Assembly (NCBI GenBank): GCA_038093515.1
Contig: JBBPSI010000004.1
Location: 248,001-312,000, forward strand
Length of the DNA stretch: 64,000 nucleotides
Source of the DNA: Butyriboletus loyo
Taxonomy: Eukaryota > Basidiomycota > Agaricomycetes > Boletales > Boletaceae
Direction: 5' to 3'
Of this stretch, positions 35,058 through 45,689 are shown piece after piece (positions within the stretch are counted from its first letter, which is position 1; each line of letters starts with the position of its first letter). The translations under genes and the position numbers were made by a program. The notes under the pieces are model-generated. The model saw only the letters and a program-made list of their open reading frames with translations. It did no database searches and had not been told where the DNA came from.

Positions 35058-35915
35058 ATGACAAATTCTACATATGCCGCTGCGCCTTTTGATCACGCCA
35101 AGGCGGATATCATATTGCATTCATCAGATAACATCGATTTTCGTATCTTCAAGCTATTCCTCTCCCTCGCATCCCCGTTCTTTGAAACCGTCTTTGAACT
35201 CACACAATCTGCTAAAACAAGCGGGAACCAGGAAATTAAAGCCGATGATGATCTCGTCGTAATTCGCGTGCCAGAGAATAGCAAGACTCTCGACTCCCTT
35301 CTCCGCTTTTTCTATCCATGTAATTTAGTGGAAGATCCCAAACTCGAATGTCCTTGAGGCCGCTAGGAAGTACTCTTGACGCCATCGAAAGGAGGGATCG
35401 TCAAGCGCTTTCAAACCCCAAAATCCTCGCAGCCGAGTCACTGAGGTGTTTCGCGATCGCTCGTCACGGATGGGCGCGCGAGGAAACTCGGCTCGCTGAA
35501 AAATACGCGTTGACGCAGCCACTCGATCCCTTCGTGGTTCCAAGAGAATGAGTTGATCACTGCAAGTGATCTGCTCGTGCTCCTTTCTTACCACCAGGGT
35601 TATGGAGATCCTGTCTATGCACTGAGAAGCAACATGTCGTGGATCAGATCTCATTACAGAAGCAGCTAAGATTGCGTGTGGCTTTCTGGGAAATATCCCA
35701 ACAAAGCCCAGCGTAGTGCAACCACGAACTACAGCGATTGTCCATGTCTAAGATCACCTACACCGAGGTACCATTTATTCGAAACACGGTCGCTCCAATG
35801 GTGGGAGGATTTCATGGAGGAACCCTTCGTGCCCGCCTTGCTCTGCAAACATCTCAGAGGGCATGCGAGACTTTTCCGAACTGCGGATAAGGAGAGTGGA
35901 GAAGGTTGCTTCTAA
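35058..35915 (+). pseudogene. BTB/POZ paralog 1, inactivated
   Basis: Begins like the intact paralogs (MTNSTYAAAPFDHAKADIIL, then SSDNIDFRIFKLFLSLASPF), giving the BTB core. After LLRFFYPC a deletion of about 20 bases near 35352 removes the helix corresponding to VLKDAMDV and shifts into a stop at 35355-35357. The downstream homology continues in other frames (SNPKILAAESLRCFAIA, then a 1-base insertion near 35530 before the WF.EIEL equivalent). The QWWE.FMEE segment is followed by a large deletion that removes the CQAC region. It is the first of five head-to-tail copies. Confidence 0.85.
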
Positions 35916-36491
35916 GGTGCGCTCCGTTACCGTTGCACGGAGAGGTACCTTTGTAAATTCCGACGTTTCTTCTCTAGATCGGATTGATAGTATTCTGATT
36001 CTTCCCAGACTACGGTATCGAAAAGAATTGATACGTGATGCTTGCATCTGCAATGGCAGTGCCTCTATATGCTACCCAAGAGACTGATCCCCCAACCCCT
36101 CGCGTGTATCTTATAAATTATGGGTTCAGTGTCGCCCGAGTGAAGTAGACGGGTGCGCCAGGACGCTGAGTCAATTCCACCTCGTCAAATGACTTCTATT
36201 AAGCTTCAAGGATAGTCTTGTCTGCGTGGATACACTGTCTGCGCGCTTGTGACTAGCTCTGACCGGTTTGTAGAAACGATACTCCATTTGTGCTTCGACA
36301 CAAGTGAAAATCTCCGTTACCGACGTCATGACATAGGGGAGTAGTCATAGGAGAGAGTTGCGATCGTCCTACGAAAATCTGGAGCACTCCACCACAAGCG
36401 CTCGACCCCACGTATTAAGAACAAATCAGTGAGTTTCAGTGTCGCCATCGCTTGCCACAACATTCACTGTGGTCCATAAGCGTCTGCGACA

Positions 36492-37529
36492 ATGTCTGAT
36501 GTCGTCTATGCTAATGCGCCGTTTCATCACGCCAAGGCGGATGTCATCCTGCGTTCGTCAGACAACATCGATTTTCGCGTCTTTAAAGTGTTCCTTTCCG
36601 TTGTATCACCGTTCTTTGAAACCCTCTTCAAGATCCACCAACCGGTCGAAGAAAATAAAGACCAGGAGGTCAGGGATGGTCTCCCCGTCGTTCCCGTAAC
36701 AGAGGACAGCAAGACCCTCGATTCCCTCCTCCGCTTCTGCTATCCATGCACATTAGCAGAGGACCCTACCATAGAGGTGGCGAAAGATGCTTTGGAGGTT
36801 TACGAAGCAGCCAGGAAGTATTCTCTCGATTGCATTGAAAAGAAAGCTTGCCGGGCGATCTCAAACCCAAAAATCCTCCAGGCAGAGCCCCTTCAATGCT
36901 TTGCGATAGCATGTCGAGCACGCTTGCGGAAGGAGACCCTACTCGCTGCAAGGCACACGTTGACACAGCCACTCATCCCATTGTGGTTCCAGGAGATCGA
37001 CCTGATCAGTGCGACTGATCTGCTCTCCCTACTCACGTACCACCGGAGATGTGGCGATGTCGTGTATGCGCTGTGGTCCGATCTATTCTGGATCAGAGCT
37101 CATTACAGAGGCAAAGAGGCCTGCTCCTGGTTGTCTGGTCGATGGCGGTATAGAATCACTGACGAGAGGTAGAAGATCGATTATAAGAGTTGCGAGTGTC
37201 CGCGATCGGATACATCCAGATATACGCTATTCGACATGGATTCGCTCCAATGGTGGGAAGACTTTATGGAGGATACGTTCTCAGCACTGCGAGACAAGCC
37301 ATGCAAAGAAACTGTGCATGGTTTTGCAGAGAAGACGGTGCGGACTCTCAAAGGGGAAGATTGTCAAGCTTGCTCCCCGAAGATTATCGAAGGCATGCGC
37401 GACTTTGTGGATTTATTTACGAGGAAAATAGAGGAAGTAGTTTCTCGGTAAGCTGCACCCCCCATGGTGGCTCCTCGCAAAACCTGATTCTTTTCTTGGC
37501 AGGTGGAGTTGGAGATGAATCTTAAATGA
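36492..37529 (+). pseudogene. BTB/POZ paralog 2, split by a nonsense codon
   Basis: Open for 226 codons from MSDVVYANAPFHHAKADVIL through the BTB core and the BACK-like helices (SNPKILQAEPLQCFAIA) to a TAG at 37170-37172 after WLSGRWRYRITDER. The same frame then stays open through CECPRSDTSRYTLF, LQWWEDFMEDTF, DCQACSPKIIEGMRDF and KIEEVVSR. In this copy the final CAG donor context has become CGG, which would also alter the last exon (VELEMNLK equivalent at 37503-37529). It may still make a truncated BTB protein lacking the C-terminal region. No evidence of an intron that could skip the TAG. Confidence 0.7.
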
Positions 37530-38179
37530 ATCGGTGGGAGGTACGCGAAGGGAGGTTTGCGACTAAAATGAATGGTGCTTGTGTACGTATCAACGAGGAG
37601 GGTTGAATGGCGCTAACGGGGTGTTCACAAAATTTTGCAAAGGATAAGAGGGTAAGAGGGGTCATTTAAAGCGTTTGTGTGGAAGCCACCCGCCGCATCC
37701 TCAGTCGGTTCTTCCACCATGACTCCTGTGCGGGATCAGGGGAGTCAGCATTGGTGAAATTTCCAATTTAGGCGACTGTTGTGCTGAGGCATTGCGTAGA
37801 GGTTCATACTCATTGATCATGCAGGTTCACCCGTCTGGACACCGACATTTGGTTCTCGCCACAGTCGCTTATCGGGCGTAAGTTCCTTCCTCAGGCCTCA
37901 GGCCTCATGTTTGATATGCTGTAACAGCTGTGGTAATCATCTCATCCACACATTTTCTAAAAATGAGAAAGCACTGCGCAGTTTAAGTCTTATTTTCGCA
38001 AAGAGAATTGCCCCGATGACTGGTCAGCCGGTCAACTCCTTTTTTTCGTGCGTTACTAGATGCTCGCATTCTGATGAAAATGTCACAGGGCACTTTGTAC
38101 GGCACACCACACGAGCTGCTCCAGACCGATCTGTGACTGCTAGAATCAAAAGACGCACGTGGACTGAGGGTTCGTGGAG
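37530..38179. other. Spacer and promoter region of BTB paralog 3
   Basis: No gene. From about 37830 it is similar to the region upstream of paralog 4 (39780-40200), including a CACCACACGA.CTGCTCCAGAC-type stretch, so the promoter was duplicated with the gene. Confidence 0.6.
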
Positions 38180-38185
38180 TATAAA
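38180..38185 (+). promoter_or_regulatory. TATA box of BTB paralog 3
   Basis: TATAAA inside GTGGAGTATAAATTTGTGA, 118 bases before the start at 38303. The same context recurs upstream of paralogs 4 and 5. Confidence 0.55.
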
Positions 38186-38302
38186 TTTGTGATTGGGAGA
38201 TCACTTTCTTGCTTAGTTCGTCTCCCTATACATCACTCCAGTGAGTCCTCACGTCGCAGCCCTGCTCCAGATAATAATGTCAGCAAACAGATATCTGCAA
38301 CA

Positions 38303-39316
38303 ATGTCCGACGACTCTGCCTATGCCACCGCGCCTTTCGATCACCCCAAGGCAGATGTCATCTTGCGCTCGTCAGACAACATCGATTTCCGTGTCTTCAA
38401 ACTCTTCCTCTCCCTCGCATCCCCATTCTTCCAAACTCTCTTTGACATTCCCCAACCCGCTCAAGAAAGTGACGATCAGGAGATCAAGGATGGTCTTGTT
38501 GTTGTTCCTGTCACGGAAGACAGCAAGACCCTTGATGCCCTCCTCCGCTTCTGCTATCCATGCACCTTGGCGGATGACCCCAAGATAGAGGTGCTGAAGG
38601 ATGCCATGGATGTTCTCGAGGCTGCCAGGAAGTATTCTCTTGATGTGATCGAGAAGAAAGTTCGCCAGGTATTCTCAAATCCCAAAATTCTCGAGGCAGA
38701 GCCATTGCGATGCTTTGCGATAGCGCATCAAGGGCGCTTGCGGGAGGAGACCGTACTCGCTGCAAAGCACACGTTGACGCAGCCGCTCGTCCCGTCGTGG
38801 TTCCCGGAGATCGAACTGATCACCGCCACTGATCTGCTCTCCCTGCTTGCCTACCACCGGAGGTGTGGAGATGTTGTGTATGCGCTGAGGCTTGATCTAT
38901 CCTGGATCATATCGCATTACAGGAGCTTGTCGGCCTGCACCTGGTTGTCTGGCCGGTTGCCGAATCACGACCGGGATTGTGGGTGTCCAAGATCAAATGC
39001 ACCCAGATACGCACTATTCAGCAGGCCATCACTCCAATGGTGGGAAGAGTTTATGGAGGAAACATTCCTGGCACTGCGAGACAAGCCTTGCAAAGAAACC
39101 GTGCGGGCTTCTGCGGAAAAGACAGTGCAGACCGTGAAAGCACGAAATTGTCAGGCTTGCTCCCAGAAGATCACCGAAGGCATGCGCGATTTTTTGGATT
39201 TATTCACGAAGAAAATAGAGGAGACAGTTTCTCAGGTAAGTTGCACTCCTACAGAGACCCATCACAGACCCTGACAGTTTTCTCGACAGATCGAGCTGGA
39301 GTTGAAGTTTGAATGA
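38303..39316 (+). CDS. BTB/POZ domain protein, paralog 3
   Basis: Two exons (38303-39235, 39290-39316) encode 319 residues. Residues about 10-115 form the BTB fold (PKADVILRSSDNIDFRVFKL, then SPFFQTLFDIPQP, VVVPVTEDSKTLDALLRFCY). Helical BACK-like segments follow (VLEAARKYSLDVIEKKVRQV, LEAEPLRCFAIAHQGR). The C-terminal third has WLSGRLPNHDRDCGCPR, LQWWEEFMEETF, NCQACSQKI and MRDFLDLFTKKIEETVSQ, then the tiny last exon IELELKFE. BTB proteins often dimerise and can act as Cullin-3 adaptors or transcription cofactors; this family is unassigned. The longer in-frame ATG at 38174 lies upstream of the TATA box, so 38303 was chosen. Nearly identical to paralog 5 up to about 39104. Confidence 0.83.
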
Positions 39317-40154
39317 ACTGGAACTAGGGTATTCTGGTCAAGATGGATGTACCTCTATAGTCTGTACCGTGTATTTTGCAACAACCAGCCAGAGACTCGG
39401 TACATTTATTTCGTTACATTTATTCCGAGATCATTGTCGTCCTCAATAGGTACCTCGACGATGCGAGGATAATAGGTATGGCCCATGACTAGTTGACTAG
39501 CAGTCGGGAATGGAATAACGAGTGCGGCTTCTCACTTATCCACCATAAGATGTGTCGATCTGGAATTGGCAGATACAGACTCTTCCCAGTTAGCCTCTGG
39601 CACAAGCTTAGGTCATTCCTTCCACTATGTCTCCTGTGTGGGATCAAGGTTGGTGAGTCAAAACTCCAACTTGGAGGGCTGCTGTATTCAGACTTCGTGT
39701 GGATGTCCCGTCGAATTATGAATTTACTGTAGCGGGAAATATTTTATTCATTGATCATCCAGCTGGAACCGTATCCGACATCTGAACACTAGCATGCGGT
39801 TCTCATCGTAATCCCTTATTGGGCGTAAGCTCCTTCCTCATGTTTGATATGTTGTAAGTGCTGTTAAACAATCGTCTTATCTGATTTTTTTTGCAAAGGA
39901 GAAAGTACTACTGCCAGTGGTTCAAGTTTTGTTTTCGCCAAGAGAATTACTTGATAACCCGTCAGCCAGATGACTCCATTTTTCCTTCGTGCCTCCAAAA
40001 CGTTCACAGCTGTGTCGGTAGATGTTTGCATTCTCATGAAAAAGGCCTGGAGAAGTCACAGGAGACTTTATATGGGCCACCACACGAATTGCTCCAGACC
40101 GACCTATGGCTGCTAGAACTATAAGACTCATGCGTGGGTTAAGGGTGCGTGGAG
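39317..40154. other. Spacer and promoter region of BTB paralog 4
   Basis: No gene recognised. The right part is a duplicated promoter block shared with paralog 3. Confidence 0.55.
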
Positions 40155-40160
40155 TATAAC
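40155..40160 (+). promoter_or_regulatory. TATA-like box of BTB paralog 4
   Basis: TATAAC in GTGGAGTATAACTTCGTGA, aligned with the TATAAA of paralog 3 and 130 bases before the start at 40290. Confidence 0.45.
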
Positions 40161-40289
40161 TTCGTGACTTGAACCAGGGAGATCGATCCAGCTCTCTTCC
40201 TTGGTTGTCTTTCCATACCGCGTTCCGGTGCGTCCTTGCATCGTAGTCCTGCCTCACATAATAATGTCAGTCAACAGATATCTGCAACA

Positions 40290-41298
40290 ATGTCTGATGA
40301 CTCTTCCTATGCCGTCGCGCCTTTCGATCACCCCAAGGCAGATGTCATCTTGCGCTCGTCAGACAACATCGATTTCCGTGTCTTCAAACTCTTCCTCTCC
40401 CTCGCATCCCCATTCTTCCAAACCCTCTTTGACATTCCCCAACCCGCCCAAGAAAGCGATGATCAGGAGATCAAGGATGGTCTTGTTGTTGTTCCTGTCA
40501 CGGAAGACAGCAGGACCCTCGATGCCCTCCTCCGCTTCTGCTATCCATGCACCTTGGCGGATGACCCCAAGATAGAGGTGCTGAAGGATGCCATGGATGT
40601 TCTCGAGGCTTCCAGGAAGTATTCTCTTGATGTGATCGAGAAGAAAGCTCGCCAGGCATTCTCAAATCCCAAAATTCTCGAGGCAGAGCCATTGCGATGC
40701 TTTGCGATAGCGCATCGAGGACGCTTGCGGGAGGAGACCCTACTCGCTGCAAAGTACACGCTGGCGCAGCCACTCATTCCATCGTGGTTTCAGGAGATCG
40801 AACTGATCACTGCGACTGATCTGCTCTCCCTACTCACTTACCACCGGAGCTGCGGTGAAGCTGTATATGCCTTGAGACTGAAGCTATCCTGGATCACATC
40901 TCATTACGGGAGCTCAGAGGCCTGCTCCTGGCTGTCCGGCCAATCGCTGTCTAGAAACGGTTGTGGGTGCCCCAGACCAGCTACTTCCAAATACGCGCTC
41001 AGCGCGTTCCACATGAAATTACCCCAATGGTGGGAAGAGTTTATGGAAGTAACATTCGTAACACTGCGAGAGAAGCCGTGCAAAGAAACCGTGCAGGCTT
41101 CTGCGGAGAAGACAGTGCAGGCCGTGAAAACACGAGGTTGTCAGGCTTGCTCCCAGACGATCACCGAAGGCATGCGCGACTTTTTAGATTTATTTACGAG
41201 GAAAATAGAGGAGACAGTTTCTCAGGTAAATTATATCCCCAAAGCACTGAAATTCTTGACAGTTTTCTTGACAGATCAAGCTGGGGTTGAAGTTTTGA
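40290..41298 (+). CDS. BTB/POZ domain protein, paralog 4
   Basis: Two exons (40290-41225, 41275-41298) encode 319 residues. Starts MSDDSSYAVAPFDHPKADVI. The BTB core is almost the same as in paralogs 3 and 5. The C-terminal part differs more (ACSWLSGQSLSRNGCGCPR, LPQWWEEFMEVTF, GCQACSQTI, RKIEETVSQ) and ends IKLGLKF. If the 49 bp intron were retained, translation would end at 41315. The paired-cysteine segments CGCP and CQAC and the WWEEFME motif are kept, which supports selection on the C-terminal region. Head to tail with paralogs 3 and 5. Confidence 0.82.
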
Positions 41299-42071
41299 TG
41301 AACTGGAATTGTTAGGAGTGTCGTAAGAGGGCGTTCTCGTTGAAATGGTGATGGTGCCTCTGAACGTGTATGCTTGCATGTACATATATCAGCCAGAGGT
41401 GAAGTATTTGTGCAGCCTGGTATCTACCGATTTCCTTGGAATGAGTGTATTGACCTTCAATGAATCGCGGTGCAGACGACTTTAGTTGCGAACCATATAC
41501 ATCACTCAGCATGCGCCGCACGGGGATTAGCCAGATGAGCGTCCGTTGTCCTGAGGATTCAACCGAATCTCCTGTAGAACCATTGATTGGCGATCGTCGC
41601 CCCACTAATTCTTGCTCGGAGCTGGGAGCTACGTTATTCTGCCCAAGGGTGTAGACTCCTCCACCTCTTTCCTTCCCAGAATGTACTCTCAATACCCGCT
41701 CTTGAAATGATTCGGACATCTCGAGTCAGTGGGGACCTCAATTTATCTTTGAAGTGCAGCTTGGGCTACCGTATCCGTCAGGAGAATCGACAGGGCCACC
41801 CAAAGGTCACCGGTCAACCAGACGGACCAACGCTTACTGAACAACTTGGGTGACCGCCTTCCGATGGGAGGCCGTGAGGGTGCTTCTAAAACCAAATGAT
41901 GCTCGTGCAGGTCGATGGTCCAAGCAAATATAAATTTATGATTGTATTCACGGAGGTCGATACAGTTTTCTCCCTCACCCTCACCTCTCCACCTATCATC
42001 CCACTGAGTCCCCTCTCTCGTCGCACACCGTCAGCTCCATCAATAACATCAACCTCCAGATATATGCGACA
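41299..42071. other. Spacer and promoter region of BTB paralog 5
   Basis: Only chance open frames. A TATAAA at 41929-41934 (AATATAAATTTATGATTG) lies 138 bases before the start codon and matches the position of the TATA boxes of paralogs 3 and 4. Confidence 0.55.
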
Positions 42072-43090
42072 ATGTCCGACGACTCTGCCTATGCTACCGC
42101 GCCTTTCGATCACCCCAAGGCAGATATCATCTTGCGCTCGTCAGACAACATCGATTTCCGTGTCTTCAAACTCTTCCTCTCCCTCGCATCCCCATTCTTC
42201 CAAACTCTCTTTGACATTCCCCAACCCGCTCAAGAAAGTGACGATCAGGAGATCAAGGATGGTCTTGTTGTTGTTCCTGTCACGGAAGACAGCAAGACCC
42301 TTGATGCCCTCCTCCGCTTCTGCTATCCATGCACCTTGGCGGATGACCCCAAGATAGAGGTGCTGAAGGATGCCATGGATGTTCTCGAGGCTGCCAGGAA
42401 GTATTCTCTTGATGTGATCGAGAAGAAAGTTCGCCAGGTATTCTCAAATCCCAAAATTCTCGAGGCAGAGCCATTGCGATGCTTTGCGATAGCGCATCAA
42501 GGGCGCTTGCGGGAGGAGACCGTACTCGCTGCAAAGCACACGTTGACGCAGCCGCTCGTCCCGTCGTGGTTCCCGGAGATCGAACTGATCACCGCCACTG
42601 ATCTGCTCTCCCTGCTTGCCTACCACCGGAGGTGTGGAGATGTTGTGTATGCGCTGAGGCTTGATCTATCCTGGATCATATCGCATTACAGGAGCTTGTC
42701 GGCCTGCACCTGGTTGTCTGGCCGGTTGCCGAATCACGACCGGGATTGTGGGTGTCCAAGATCAAATGCACCCAGATACGCACTATTCAGCAGGCCATCA
42801 CTCCAATGGTGGGAAGAGTTTATGGAGGAAACATTCCTGGCACTGCGAGACAAGCCTTGCAAAGAAACCGTGCAGGCTTCTGCGGAGAAGACAGTTCAGG
42901 CCGTGAAATCACGAGGTTGTCAAGCTTGTTCCCCGAGGATCATCGAAGGCATGCGCGACTTTTCGGATTTATTTACGGGGAAAGTAGAGGAAACAGTTTC
43001 TCAGGTAAGTCGGAACTCTACAGAGGTCTCTGGCAGGGATCTGATATTTTGGGGCGACAGATCGAGCTTGATTTCTGTGTCGAGCAGTGA
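42072..43090 (+). CDS. BTB/POZ domain protein, paralog 5
   Basis: Two exons (42072-43004, 43061-43090) encode 320 residues. By eye it differs from paralog 3 at two bases in the first 60 and then matches to about 42873, collinear with a fixed offset of 3769. After that point it diverges clearly (CKETVQASAEKTVQAVKS, GCQACSPRIIEGMRDFSDLF, GKVEETVSQ) and resembles paralogs 4 and 2 more. The last exon encodes IELDFCVEQ. Motifs as in paralog 3. The abrupt change in identity suggests gene conversion. Retention of the intron would extend the frame to 43162. Confidence 0.83.
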
Positions 43091-43540
43091 AGTTCACAAC
43101 GAAAGCCACTTGAAAAAACCAGGACAGGGGAGTTCGGAAAAGGTGAAGAAACGGCGTTAGCATTGCCTTGCACCAGGAATTGTCAGCACAAAAGTGACAT
43201 GGCACCGATGTGGTCTGTTTGGATGTGAAAGTGTTTCAGCCAACACGAAATTGTGAATAGTCTTTTAAACATGTACAACTTTAAAATTGAAGGATCGCGC
43301 TCTGTACACGCTACCAATCAACGGTGGGACTCCAACATTTACCTGGGGAGATGCTTGAATGATATGGGGCTCGGGATTTGTGAAGAGGATTTATTATGCT
43401 TCGCAGGTATCAATAAAACAAAGTTGACGAAAGGTATCGAAACCCACAGATTAGTTTCTTTCGGTTTTAATAGTTGGACCGTCAGAACGAGAAAACAAAT
43501 ACATCCTGGCATATCATATATCGCGTCGTGTCAAAAAATA
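43091..43540. other. Convergent intergenic region after BTB paralog 5
   Basis: 3' ends of BTB paralog 5 and the HIRIP3-like gene face each other. No gene seen. Confidence 0.5.
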
Positions 43541-45427
43541 TCATTCTTCCTCGCTTTGATCCTGCAAGAAGGCCATGATGCTTGCCCGCGCATTTTTCTG
43601 AAATAATTGGCATTGACTCATCTACTAATCACAATGCCATCTACTCACCTTTTTTCGCGCGGGCACATCCGCATCGCTATCTCCTTGATCCGAGGACTTC
43701 TCTATCACGGATGAGCTGCGGAGTCCTTTTCCACGCCTCTTTGTCACTCCTTTCTCAAACTCTTGCACGTCCTCTGGATACAATAAAGTAGTTGAATCGA
43801 GAAACGAAGCGGTTAAAGGAATACCCACCGAGTTCTTGCGCCAGTTCCCTCCGTTCTCTGAGAGTTTTTGCCTTCTCCAGGGTATATCGCGGCGTCATCC
43901 CGAGGTCACCAAGGATCGAATGAAGTCGTTTGATCTGCTGTGAAGGCTTGTCTAGTCCTTCAAATTCTTTCTTCCAGACCTTGCGTACACCACAAGCAAC
44001 TACCATACTCTAGAAGACATTCTGTTAGCCCCAAACACTCTGTATACCAATGCTTTACCTTTAGTTTGTTCACGGTTTCCTCGTCTTTAGACAAAACTTC
44101 CTTCTTTCCACGTTTCGTCTTCTCGTCTTTCTGGGGTTTTACCGACTCCTGTTACGCTTGGCATTTGGTGAATAAGCCGCGAAACATAAAGCATACCTTT
44201 TCTTTTTTCTGTTTCTTTTGTCGCTTCTTCGGTGGTTCATCTATGACCGAAGATAAGTCCGACTCCATCTGTACTGTGTCAGCCGGCTCTGACTCCCGCG
44301 CGAAGTTAACACGCACAGGATCCCTAGTCAATTGCTTCGGTTTTGAGACCGATATATTCGGTGTTTGAGTCGCACGCTTGGGCTTGGAGCCGGAGCTGGA
44401 GCGGCCAGGACTTTCCCCAGTATGCATTTCAACATCCGAATCATTCTTGTCCACCTTCTGCTGCTGTTAAATGACAACACGAACGTGGATCAACCATAAG
44501 AAGATAACCTTGGATAAAGGTGCCTGTTTCTCCTCCGGAGGCGATGACTTTGCGGACATTTGCTCCTTCTTTGGCGAACAAGCAGGCTTTTGTGTTCCAG
44601 GCTCTTCGTCTGAGGATTCGATGATAGCCTGACGACTCGCACATGACAACTGATGACATGAAAATTTGTCGAGGTAGACCTACCTTGGACTTGTATTTCA
44701 CCTCGCTCTCTGGTTTATTTGACGTTTTGCTAGACTTCATTGGCTTGTTGACGGTCTGATCATCGCGTCAGGGTCATGAGAAGATCTCCTCACCTTGGAA
44801 AGTCTCGAACGCGCGGAGGCTTTCTTTGACGGTGGCGCATCACCTCCGGACACATTGGCTTCATCCGAAGGTTCGTTATCTGAGGGGTGTACCTGTGCTT
44901 TCTATGACGACGCGTCATTAGCGTAACCAGGAAGAAGAAGAAACAAGGTACACACCGACTTATGTGAGCCAGTTTTCGTCGTACCATCCGACTTTTCCTT
45001 CTTGGTCGCTTTACGTTGTGGCGGCTCGACACCCTCGTCCGACGCGTTCTGGAGGCTGTTCTAGCTCAAGGACATCAGTCCATGGCAATCATTCATCACG
45101 ACCACGCAGCGACAACAGAGAACGTGTGTCTCTCACCACAGTTGCATGCACCGTGTCCTTGATGAAGGACTTGTATTTCCCGCTGTTCAAGACATCATCT
45201 TGCTCGAGATCAAAGTGGGTCGCCAATTCTTGACGCACGATGCGCACTGTCAGTTGACTGGACGTAAAATGTGCATCATTGAGTGATCGCCCCTCTTCCG
45301 CGTGTAGAGTCTAGAGTTTAGACTGCCGATAGGACGCTTACCTGAGTCGACCGTCGTTTCGTGCGCGTGAGAGAATGTCCACGATAACGCCTTCGAGTTC
45401 TTGGATATCGGGAAGGGACTCGGACAT
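43541..45427 (-). CDS. HIRIP3-like histone chaperone with N-terminal DEK-C-type domain
   Basis: Start ATG at 45427 (MSESLPDIQELEGVIVDILS). The N-terminal 70 residues form a DEK-C-like helical domain (RARNDGRLSQLTVRIVRQEL, THFDLEQDDVLNSGKYKSFI). The middle is low-complexity Lys/Ser/acidic with nuclear-localisation-like clusters (KKRQKKQKKE) over several short exons. The C-terminal conserved block reads VVACGVRKVWKKEFEGLD, then PSQQIKRLHSILGDLGMTPR, YTLEKAKTLRERRELAQEL and EDVQEFEKGVTKR, the HIRIP3/HIRA-interacting signature, ending SIMAFLQDQSEEE. The family binds histones H2A/H2B and links to HIRA-type chromatin assembly in the nucleus. Internal exon joins in the low-complexity part are less sure. 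Confidence 0.75.
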
Positions 45428-45689
45428 TATACTTGAGTAGTTTCCGAGGTACGTTGACGACTTCAAGTCGCGTGTCGTCCATGCACGCATCACGTGATAA
45501 CCCTACCTCTCGAACCTGGGTGCTTCAGCTTCAACATCAACGGTCCCAGTACTCATCCTCATCCAGGAATACAAACAAGACCTCCATTCACTCGTGTAGT
45601 AACATACATGGCCTTGTCACACAGAACCAAAACGAGAGACTCGAAGAAAATGCTAGGTATGTGCAGTCTCCGGCAATGTCTGTCAACAA

